A stretch of 64,000 nt of DNA from Siphonodentalium dalli (Eukaryota; Mollusca; Scaphopoda; Gadilida; Siphonodentaliidae). Location: contig CP136069.1 of the NCBI GenBank assembly GCA_032622095.1, positions 16,104,450 through 16,168,449 on the forward strand, given 5' to 3'. Position 1 is the first letter of the stretch. Every line of letters begins with the position of its first letter. A model generated the notes under the pieces. It was given only the letters and a program-made list of their open reading frames with translations, did no database searches and was not told the DNA's origin. Shown here piece after piece: positions 44,600-56,000 of this stretch. Both the position numbers and the translations under genes were made by a program.

Positions 44600-47520
44600 C
44601 TTTCATAAAACGGCATGTGCAAATCATATAGTACATGTACTTCATCTCCCCGAGTGTCAATTATTATTTTATGTGGCATTTTTACAGCAATTTGTAACTG
44701 TTGCATCATGGGAAATCGTGTCCTGTCAAATTTTTCGAAAACAAAATTTCATCATTCAACTTCACCACCAAATACCTACTTATATAATACAGTTCATAAA
44801 TGCATATTACTCTTACAACATTGCGTATATGTTCCGATATAAAGGCAATCAAATCGCTGCTTCAGTCAATTCCTATTTATAAAGTTATTAGTCACTTTCT
44901 GTTAAATTTCTCACTCATAATTCCAAACATTAATTTTCACTTTCGTTCCTCGTACTATTTATGCGTACTACTAATATATAACGCAAAATCGTGTTTTATT
45001 CACTCATTGTGGTGACAATACATAATTTGTCATCATTAATATTGTAGTTAATACTTTTCATCAAGTCATCAGTGATCCATACAATTATATTGTTTAATTA
45101 ACCATTCAAGAACTAGTTTATTTCCTGCCGTTATCAGCGGTAAACAAAATTACTTCTGCTAGTATTTCTTAAAAGGGTTCCTGCTGCTAATTCTGCGTTC
45201 TCGACTTTGAACTTTGCTAATATCTCATCAATCTTCTAGCCGAAACCATTGGTAGAAACTAGAGAAACGCAATCTATGCAATGACATATATTTTTAATAA
45301 TTTCGTGAAACTTGTAAACAAAACTGGTGTAACTATATATTTACCTTCTGGTTTGTCACACGACATGTAAGCAATTTATATAAACTTCTATATTCAAGGT
45401 CGATCATTAACATCGCGTTCAATAGTATTTGGTACATCACATAAAACTCACATTGATTCAGTTTACTGCAGCCTACTGCGTGAATTCGATTGGCTAAAGA
45501 AAATATAACAATTTCTGATTGGATGTCATGCCCACACCTCTCGATTGGAAATAAAAATTGCCAACTAGCCAAAATTACATTTTATTTCAGATGGTTTCTG
45601 GTTAGATGGAGATGATCCTGACACTGACTACACGTTCTTATCCATATAAGATCCCAACTACTTCATTCCATTTTACAACTGGTGTTCCGGCAGCCCATCG
45701 TCTGGAAATAAGAAGTGTTTGGCGATCTTCGCAGATGTCGGTACACCCACCGCTTGCAACATTAACAAGAAATGCGAGAACCCACATAACTAGATTTGCG
45801 AAGCTCCGATGTTCTGACTCGTTCTAACTGAGATAGGAGTGTATTAAATACAGTATATGCATACAATGCATCAACATCTTTATGCGACCTAGCACAAATT
45901 CGTTTCATGATACCATCGGCCGTGCGAGGAATGCTTCCTTCAATTTCCTGCCCCACCTGTTCTGTATATATATGCGTTTATAGGCTGGAGAGTGATGCCA
46001 GCATAGTATATAAAATTATATCACTTTCAATCTCTTGTCCACTATGCATGTACCATGAGGGTTGTTTCACACATCCTGTCTAGTCCTCGGTAACAACTAG
46101 GAGCATAAAGAATATTATTGTGTGTGTTGTGTTTCTTGTGCATGTATAAGATCTCTGACGATATTACAATTTATCTTACAATTTAGATATTTGTCCTCAA
46201 ATACACGCGAGACGCTTAGGCAGTTTACGATCTTGTATTCTGCATGGGAACAAGTTATATCCTGGATGGAAACAGTCAAACAGTGACTGCGCGTGAGCTT
46301 TGAATCAATTTGTTTGTAAACAAATCATAATTTTAACCAGCCGTTAGGCATCAATTATATTCATTCAGTTGACACGTTTCGATTACAATTCCGAAAACAA
46401 TAAATGAAATCGGTTGTTTTTTTTTTGATTTATTTTGACACACTTAATCGCTGATGACGTCAGTCTTGGTAGGATCAATGCTACCAAAATCAACAAGTTT
46501 CAAAGCCAGAGGGTGACATAGTGCTTAATTGCCAATGTGCACTGTTTCAGTCATCTGCACTGCATTTTAACTACAAAATACCATTGACTATGCAGATGCG
46601 CACAAATCTACCCATCGCCAAATATGAAATGCTTGTGTTCAATTCAACAAATATGTTTAAGTATAGACTGTCAAGCGTCCAGATAATAAGCACGTCAGAA
46701 GCATTGTTATCTGAAGGGGAAGCATATCGGTTGACATGGAACAGGACTGTAAATACAAAATGTGCATGTGAAAACAGTGAATCTATTTCGCGTTCCAAAC
46801 GTAACAGCGTGAGACTAACTTGCATCCATACTCTATGGAACGCACGCAGATCAACATCCATTACTTATATTTACACTCAACTCGGTCAACTGGCAGATTA
46901 GAAGAGGATTAAGCGCCCATTTTCAACGTTATTCTCGTAACTTGATGCAAGTTGTGTCTACACACAAATGGTTGAAAGTTAGGGTCAGCGCGCGACGTCA
47001 TGTGACTAATTTCGACCAACCAACCAACGACCTACATTCATGTTCGACAACGCGAATGCATGTGTAAGTGTAAATATTGATGGATGGGTGGCAATAATCA
47101 ATAGAGACTTGAAATATGACTCACAAAACTCTAAAGATTTTGAGAATTGCCAAACCATATCACAGGCATTTGATGCTCTTCGTGAAGTAAAGAAAGACTT
47201 TGATGTGCAGTCTGGTGTACGGAAACGGATGGGCTTTCATAATCAACCAACGTGAGAAGCATGTATCAACAACATAATTGGCATCATACAAGACATGAAC
47301 TTCCTGGTAGACGATCCGAAAAGAAAGGCCTATAAGTCCTTCAATGTTTTTCCAAAGAATATTTTCCATGCAGATTGAAGGAAATACAGTGACTACCTTC
47401 TGGTACGAAAACAAAAGCACACATAACATTTAATTAGTTATTGAGTAATGCATATGTAAAGTGCGAAACAAATTCAAAATATGTCAAGAAAGCAAGTGGC
47501 TGGTCTATGACCAGAATATA
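44600..47520. other. Long stretch without a supported gene
   Basis: No gene is supported. The open frame 46521-46901 has no recognisable motif. If 44458 starts an LTR, its remainder may occupy the first few hundred bases; a TATATAA at about 44781 would suit an LTR promoter, but this is speculation. Confidence 0.4.
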
Positions 47521-47522
47521 TA

Positions 47523-47892
47523 TTAAAGTGATGTGAAACACTCCGGTAGGGTGATCAAATAGAACCGGAGAACAATATTGTTTAAAGTAGTTATTTTTAC
47601 GCATATTAATCCAACTTTACAGTACACACGTCATTCTTATATATTAATTAATTAAATGACTCGTTGGCGAAATAATTTACGTTAGTTTATCGCCGATCGC
47701 AGCGTCCCGAATCGAGATGTAAATATTTACAATTAAGCGTAGTTCAGTCAATGATATCTATGGAGCGTTATGGTTTGTTTCTTTGAAATTTTCGGTAATG
47801 CTAGTAGAATGCTATATTCCCACACTTGACATAGCCCCTGAGTACTAACGTATCAGTTTCTCGCACCGAACACGTCCTTAATATGTCTTTAA
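47523..47892 (+). mobile_element. TTAA MITE, GTGATGTGAAACAC family, copy 1
   Basis: It starts TTAAAGTGATGTGAAACACT and ends ATATGTCTTTAA, 370 bp, with TTAA at both edges. Inner blocks AGTAGTTATTTTTAC and GTAAATATTTACAATTAAGC are shared with the copies at 56245-56618 and 56936-57299. No coding capacity. Confidence 0.88.
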
Positions 47893-48203
47893 CAGCACAT
47901 GACACAAATCATTTTCCAAATTTCAGCTGATGTCATATTTTTCAAATTAATTTATTACTTCATATGAGCTAGCCATTTAGTATATGCTAAGCTATCAAAT
48001 AGTAGTATTTTTGCATCAGATATAATTGTTATCCGTCTAGTGAGATATCGATATCTCACTCGTATTCATCCGCGCTAAAATTAAAAGTGATTCGGTTCTT
48101 GATGGAAGACTCTACTAAAAGTCCCTGAGTGTTCAGATTGAAAAACTGTAATATATGATCAATTAAATATGTTTATTAAACATATTATGTATATTTATTA
48201 AAC

Positions 48204-51107
48204 ACTAGCAGGGTTACCCGGCGTTGCCCAGATTAATGCGATGTGAAACCATCTGTAAGCTGTGGATATTTGTTGGGAATAGAGAACACTCTTGTTCAAA
48301 GTGTTATACGTGTTCTCATAAATTGTATATTCAAATAGCATCACAAAACATGATTATTACAGTCATGGAATATAAGTAGTGGCCCACCTTGTCAATTGTC
48401 ATTCTGTTTATCGCGATTAATCCGTTCCACCAATAATGAAGTATTTATTTATTTACAACTGCGTATACGTCAGACGTTATAATATGATACATGGACATCA
48501 TAAAGACATTAGTTCGTATAAATAAAAGATGACAATTGGGTTTTACATATTGAGATGCATCAATCAATCTAGTGGGTTGGACTTAGATCTCGAGGATACC
48601 TGGCTATCATATCTCCACGAAGATACAGATGTTTTAAAGAAATTTCCAGGTGCTCCTCTGTTCATGGTGCTATATATTGGCTAAATATTCTCAGTTTCAA
48701 CGAAATGTTGCTGCGCGGGCATATCCGCTACATTTGCCAGACACAGAGCGAGATTTTGAGTTGTTTATGTCAGTCGATGAGTCTGTTCTAAACCCCTTGT
48801 CAGATGTCAGTATTGGGGGGATCCTGAAAAGTCATGTGCTACTAACTGCATTGTATTGTATATCAGAAGAAACTATATATGTCTGCACACTGTGACCACT
48901 ATTTTTGAACAGGCCATATATCCTGACAAATTGTAACTTTTTTTGTGGAAACTGTATTGAATGGAACAGACTCAATTTTGTTATAATATATATGCAATCC
49001 TCTGACGGTTCGATGTCTCTCAGTTTATACGTTTAATGCTTCTTCTGTGTATCTCTTTTTGCTAGCTCATTGTGTGAATGTCCTGATTGCCATCCCCATA
49101 TAAATATGACAATTAAGAAGATATAATTGTTCAAGTGACTTATAAGTGGGTTACCATTTGTCGGGATTGTGAAATGTGAACGCCCAAATCTCCTTAAAAT
49201 AATATGGAGATGGCCTTTGTGACTATATATAACTTATATGTGGATATCGGCGAATAGCAATCTTATCTATGATAGTGCATATCCGCTCGCCATCCGTGAC
49301 GCAAACGACACCAAATGTGATTTAATTCATGGTATATCATTAGATAAAAACATGTATGAATTTGTTGGAAATTAGTGCCAAATATATTTGTATCAGCTTT
49401 TGCCTCTTCGATTGTACCGCGAGAAGTTATATGTATAACACACAGACAGACAGAAAGACAGACAGACAGCACAATTTGATTTATTGTATCATTTGAGAAG
49501 AACGTGTCTGAATTTGATGGTAATTGGTACTAAAACTATTTTGTATCAGTTTTTGGTGACCCTCCCGTCCATATTTCGGACTCAAGCTGCACACACTAAG
49601 ACTCATTAGAGATTAGAGATGCATATATATGAAATTGGTGAAAATTGGCGAGTATACAAATTCGTATCAAATTGAAGTTCCCCATATCTCTCACCCATAG
49701 GGCACCAATGTGTTGTGTCTAAACCACACGATAAGATTCCTCGTATCACGGAGAAGAATATGTATCAATCTGGTGGAAATCGGCCATAAACATATAAATA
49801 TAATGTCGCTCTGATCTCTATACACCACTATGACTCAAGCTGCACACACTAAGACCCATTAGAGATTAGAGATGCATATATATGAAATTGGTGAAAATTG
49901 GCGAGTATACAAATTCGTATAAAATTGAAGCTCCCCATATCTCTCACCCATAGGGCACCAATTTGTTGTGTCAAAACCACACGATAAGATTTCTCGTATC
50001 GCGGAGAAGAATATGTATCAATCTGGTGGAAATCGGCCATAAACATATAAATATAATGTCGCTCTCATCTCTATACACCACTGACTCGAATGGCCCCACT
50101 TGTGACATCCTTAAACCACACAATTACACTCCTGATATCATGTGGATGATTGTTTATAAGTTTGGTGATAATCAGCGACTAAACAATGTTTTTTTTAATC
50201 AAATGTTGTGTCAATCCCTCCCTCCCCATCTCTCACCTAAACAGCACCACTATGGCGTCTTTAAATCACACAATCAGATTCCTCGTATCATGGATAAGAA
50301 CGTGTATTAATTTGGTGGAAATTGGCGCCAAAACAATTGTGCATCAATGTTGGTGCCCCTGTCCCTTTCAATACACCCCTGACTCGAATGAGACCACACT
50401 TGACAGATATAAGCCACACCATTAGACTCTTCATACCATGGGGATGCTTTTGTATAAGTGAGTTGGCAATAGGCGACTAAATCAATTATTATCAAATTTA
50501 GTGCCCACCCCCTCCCAATCTCTCATCCAAACGACAACAATTTGGTGTTGTTAAATCGCACAATTAGATTCCTTGTATCATGAAGAAGAATATATATCAA
50601 GTTGGTGGAAATCGGCGCTAAAATTAGTTTTATCAATTTTGGTGACCCTCTCCCCTTTCCTGCAAATCTGACTCGAACGACGCCACTTTTGACATATTTA
50701 AACCACACCGTTGGATTCTTCATATCATGGGGATGATTATATGTAAGTTTCGTGGCAATCGGCGACAGAACAAAATTCTGCCCCTCCCCCTTCCGGGCAC
50801 CCCTGATGCGAACGGCGCGACTTTTGCCATATTTAAAACACACCATTAGAGTCCTCGTATTATGGGGATGATTATATATAAGTTTCGTGGCAATCGCCGA
50901 CAAATATTTTTTCTGCCCTCCCCCTTTTCTGCCCCTGACAACAAAGGCGTCACTTTAGAAAATTTTAACCCCGACCATTATCTTTCTCGTAAAAAGTTAC
51001 TCCTAGTAGACCCCTTTGGCATCATCTAGATGGTCCCCTGTGAATTTCTATAGAACACAGACAGACAGACAGACAGACAGACATTCGCAAATATAGATAT
51101 AGATATT
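48204..51107 (+). mobile_element. Long nonautonomous repeat with GACA tail
   Basis: It opens with ACTAGCAGGGTTACCCGGCG, a kind of opening seen on invertebrate repeats, and closes with a run of ACAG units (51057-51083) and AAATATAGATATAGATA. Between 49270 and 51000 similar paragraphs recur, each with TTTGGTGGAAATCGGC-like and AACCACACGATAAGATT-like blocks. An earlier GACA run lies at 49442. I infer an RTE-like or related nonautonomous element. No enzyme is encoded. Confidence 0.6.
49586..50091. repeat. Near-perfect 253-bp tandem duplication
   Basis: GCTGCACACACTAAGACTCA at 49586 recurs at 49839 with one change, and identity stays very high through the whole unit. It is much younger than the surrounding diverged paragraphs. 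Confidence 0.9.
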
Positions 51108-51394
51108 ATGTTAGCCCCGTTATCCCTCAACCAATATGTCTGAAAAATGGAACTATATTTGTATATATGCACATGCTCATTACCATGGCTGTGCTTGGGT
51201 ATACAAATTCGCACTTTTTACTCTTCTTTCATGGTCCAACTGAGCGGTGCATATAATAAACAGAACATCTTCAATTTTTGGTTTGATATGATAATTATCT
51301 CAATCGTGATGACAAAACAATTCATTTTTTGTCATCAATCATGAGATAATTCCCATATCCAACCAAAAAGTGTAGATATCCTCTATATATTGTG

Positions 51395-51550
51395 GTAGGT
51401 CGTGCCATGAATCTCTACTCAAGCTACGCTTATGTAGATCATATTCCACCTGTTCAAAACAAGGAAACATTTGTATTTTCTGACGGGGAAGTTTATAACA
51501 TTGAACAAACATCGATAATGTGTAACGCAGGTAATGTGTTTCTTTATTAA
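51395..51550 (+). repeat. Partial copy of repeat R2
   Basis: GGTCGTGCCATGAATCTCTA, TTCCACCTGTTCAAAAC and TAATGTGTTTCTTTATT correspond in order to 19230-19385. Confidence 0.65.
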
Positions 51551-51667
51551 CACTTGTTTCTTAATAATTTATTTCACAGCAGGGTTAGTCTCAACTCAAG
51601 ATTGATTTTGGTGACCTATGTAAGTCGATATCGCAAAAGACATTGAATTACCTGCGATATGATTGTG

Positions 51668-52144
51668 ATCATAGGTCGCCTCACATATATAAGAGAATGC
51701 ATTGGCCTAAGTATTTTTATAATTTTTGTTTATATTCTTTAACAATTGTTATCATTATATGTCATTTTTTCTCACATTCTTTCAACAATTTTAGAATTTT
51801 TTCTTACATTCTATAAAATATTTATAATTTTTTCTTATATTCATTAAAAATGTTATCATTTTTATAAAAATGTTATTACATTCTTTAACAATTTTATCAT
51901 ATTTTACCATTTGTTCTTATATTCTTTTTCAATTTTTATCATTTCTTTCATTCTTTACCAATTTTTATAATTTTTTTATCATTATTTCTTACATTCTTTA
52001 ACAATTTTTAAACATTTTTTCCATATTTTCTTTAATTTTTTAACAATAATAAAAAATAATATAAAATTTATTAAGCCAATGTATTCTCTTATACATACTA
52101 AGGCTGCCTATTGTCAACTCGCATATATAAGATAATGCATTGGC
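51668..52144. repeat. Double-hairpin module with long AT-rich centre (H6)
   Basis: The left hairpin is reduced to its inner arm (51668-51706, ending ATGCATTGGC). The right hairpin is 52075-52144, followed by ACAGGG. The centre is about 370 bp, built of diverged ATTCTTTAACAATTTTTAT units. Confidence 0.83.
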
Positions 52145-52377
52145 ACAGGGTTTTCATTGATTGGGAAATCAAAACATCAAAATAATATCAACTTGTATTT
52201 CTTGCTCATACATTTCCAATTAATCTGCCGGACATAAAATTTCCAACTGTTGAGACACGCCAATCTCCCATTTCGGACGTCCCTGTCAACGGGTGCTATA
52301 TGTCTGCAACCATTTGATTGTCTCCTGAATTGAGATTCTGTGTCTGAAAACTGGAAACAGACCCAACACTCTGATGC

Positions 52378-52775
52378 TTAACCCTTTCATGACTGTGGCT
52401 TAATGATTGGTTTGCGAAAACCCTGTGCCAATGCATTCTCTTATATATGCGAGTCGACCATATGTCGCCCCGCACATAAAAGAGAATGAATTGGCCTAAC
52501 AAATTTTATATTATTTTTTATAATTGTTAAAAACTGAGAAAAAAAATCATAAAAAAAATGTTAAAGAATGTAAGAACAAAATATATAAAATGATAATGAA
52601 TGTATGAAAAAAATATTTAAAAAATCATAAAATTTGTTTGAGAATGTAAGAAAAATTAATTTAAAAAAAACAAAAGATACAAAATTGTTAGGCCAATGTA
52701 ATATGTGAGGCGACCTAAGCATTGGCACAGGGTATTTAATGTTGCGTCAGTGCAGCTACCCCATGAAAGGGTTAA
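52378..52775. mobile_element. TTAA element carrying the double-hairpin module (H7)
   Basis: The left end TTAACCCTTTCATG pairs perfectly with CATGAAAGGGTTAA. Hairpins are at 52427-52495 and 52692-52726, the second worn down. The element starts 39 bp beyond the stop codon of the EF-hand gene, so it probably forms part of its 3' untranslated region or abuts it. Confidence 0.85.
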
Positions 52776-52813
52776 TCTGGAATCTTCTTCCTTGAAGTTG
52801 AGTCTTGTGCACA

Positions 52814-53021
52814 TCATCCGACTGGTGTAGACAGTGCGAATTGTTGACGGAGAAAACTTGAATATGTTATCTTGCCATCTGTTAGTCTGTTAAATCGTTG
52901 CAAAACCTCATCACTTAAATGAAGCCCGAGATCCTCCGCGCCAGAAAGTAGTTCATCAGTAGTGATTAAGCCGTCGAAATCCTTGTCGAACTCACTGAAA
53001 AGAGCTCTCATAAGGCACGTT
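52814..53021 (-). CDS. EF-hand gene, coding exon 3 (third and fourth EF hands)
   Basis: After TTTGTTTCAG the first base completes the codon left open by exon 2. The frame then reads TCLMRALFSEFDKDFDGLIT with a canonical loop, followed by the short degenerate hand and the end LSTPVG, TGA at 52814-52816. No AATAAA is present between the stop and the TTAA element 39 bp further on. Confidence 0.85.
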
Positions 53022-56000
53022 CTGAAACAAAATTGCCATCATCAATTTATTATGACACAAGGCAATTGACATCTTAGTTCCCGTAATACATAAAAATAAC
53101 TTTTAACATCATAACTCGTTTTAACACTACTTCAGAAGAAAAGTTGTTAACCCCATGGGTCGCAAATGGATGGTCAGATGATGTCACAAAGATGGTCACC
53201 ATGCTGAATTTCTCAAGATTGGCTGCGGACACACGTACCACAGTTTCGATGGCATAGTAGGTGTGACAATTAATTATGGTGGAGTTTGGTGACAATTGGC
53301 TAACATAATTTATATGTCATAGGAAGTCATGTCGCCCACCGCATATTCACACAGTGAGTCGACTGACCAATTAACCCATTGCGTTTCACCGAGGTTGATC
53401 TCTACTCATTACGTTTAGCCACATTGTATTCTCTACGATACCTAAAATTGCACGATCGATCGTCCATAATTGTGTTTGAACCTATTCGCTCACATATCAA
53501 GTGGCATGTTTTTTATTGATATGAGCTGAATACATATTTATCTACTTATATTATTTTCACGCGTATTAAGTCAGTTCCCCAATTGCGTGTTTTATTTTGC
53601 GACGTTAAATTCTACGCATAATTAGGCTAACATCATGTGGACAGATGCAGCTGTATCGGAATTGTTGGAAGCCATGCAGATAAGAGAAAGTACATGGAAT
53701 AAACAAAGCGACTTATATACAAGGATCTAAACAAGAAAAAGCTGATCGATCGTATATGTGAACGCGACATAACACTTATAACAGATCGCAATGTTTGACC
53801 CACTTGTATATATGCTGAGAAATTACACCGGTGATTTGTTCTTAGTAAGAACAATCATGACTGTTGACAGAAACAAGGTATTCATTAAGTTATCAAGTGG
53901 ACTTGTGTGTTATCATTAACATATAACATTGCGCGTTGAGTAAAGCTCAACAGCGACAAGACATTCGGTTAGATCAATCATTGAGATGTCGATCTCGACG
54001 CTGATAGAGCTTGGAAAAGACTCATTGTGTGAATGTGCGGCGGGCGACATGCCTCGATATGGCACAGAAATATGACGACCAAGTGTCACCAATATTGCAC
54101 CATAATTAATTGTCACACCTACTATGCCATCGAAACTGTGGTACGTGTGTCCGCAGCCATTACTGTCACTGGATTTCATAACAAACTATAATTCCGATAT
54201 CAACTGACAATAGGCAGACTCCTTCAAAATAGTCGGTCATCACATTCCCATAATATACTGATAAGAATAGTTTAGTCTTAAAATCACAATTGTTTTCAGG
54301 AGAACAATATATCGGTACCAGTTAGATTAATGGTTGTATTGTTTTAGATAATCCTCAGCTAGTGCGGTGGAAACGTGGACATTTGACAATTATTTCCGCA
54401 GAATGACACAAATACATATCATTATCATGCAATTATTAGCGAAATTTTGTTTGAGAATATATTATGTCTTCTTTATCATAGATCTACAAAGAAATAATTT
54501 GTGTGCATAATCTAGTGAGATTATTACAAAACTGCTAACGTTAAAAACACGATCATAGGTCATTTGTTTAAATTATTATATAACTATTTCCATCAATAAA
54601 CAGGTCAGGCACATCCTAAAGCCACTATTATAGTGATATATGACCATTATCGTTTTGTTAATTTGATAAAAGAATGGTAATTAAAAATCACATTTCACAC
54701 AAATTATTCAAAATCAGTGTCGCACTAATTCGGTATCATACATATAGTTTGTCCAGAAGAATGATTTATCATGACGGCACACGATAAGCAACTAAATTAG
54801 ATTGCAATTAGTTTTAATATTGTTATGAAGGAGTGATTGAGTCATCCTGCTATTGTCATTTAGAACGGGATATATTAGTAATATTATAATATTATTGAAT
54901 ATCAAAGCTGGCGCAAAAGATCGCACAACGAATTTTGTCGGAAGACTGTTCATTCGCTGCGATATTGTTAAGAGTGACATTTGGCTGTGCACTGGTATGC
55001 GCCGTCTTCTATTCCCGACGCAAATAAAGGAAACATGAATATGTTATAGTCAAATATCACTATAATAGTGGAATTCAGGATGTGCCTGACCTGATAAATA
55101 GGACTCCTGTGCTTGTAGTATATGTCATCTGCTTATTTTTCATGAAAACCCTCCAGCTAAATTATAGACCATTCCAGTGTATACTTTTATAACTGAATGG
55201 GAGAATACATTTGTTATAGAAAGGATTAAAGCGGGAACGAATATCCATTTTTTCTCCTTTCTCAGAACAAGAACAGAAAAGGTAAATAATTTTGTTGGCA
55301 ATTTACTTCCGGGCTAATACAGAATTGGCATTTTATAATTCGGTTTCACTTTGAACGGACATGGCTCATTCGAACCTCCAAATTTGTTTCTTTGTAATTT
55401 GGAGCGACGGGTACGATAGGTCGATAAATAAATGAAATATTGATATACCGGCTTCATATGCTCGGAAAAACACTTGCCAAAGTGACAGGTATTTTTAACC
55501 AGTTTTCAACTTTCCGCTAGAAATCAGACAAACGCTCTTTATTGTTACCATATCAGGAATAGACTACGACGGAACGCTCTTTTCCGTTCCATTTCGTCCA
55601 AATAGCCGTTTTGTGTTTGGGAGCCAACCGTATTCACAGTTGTATTTTTCATTACTTCAATACGTCTTTTCGATTTAAAGAACACTCGTAGAAAGGTAGA
55701 TAAGATATCTATTGACCTATTTCGATACCGGTACTGAGATAAATTCAAAGGCGAATAATATTATGTGTATTTAGGAGCGCAAACCGACATTTAAAAAAAA
55801 ATGATGAAGGTGTTATAAACGTCACTCATAGAGCGATTAACCTTTCATGGTGGGTTTCACAACGGGGGCTGCGCTGGTGCAGCATTAAAGATCACGTGCC
55901 GGTGCATTCTCATATGCAAGTCTCCCATAGAGAGCCTCGAATATATAAGAGAATGCACTGGCGTACACGGTGAAGGTATATATTGTTAGACCAATTTATT

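Noticed and set aside
46521-46901. 126-residue plus-strand open frame
   Set aside because: No motif, a 96-residue frame on the other strand, and no splice context; probably chance.
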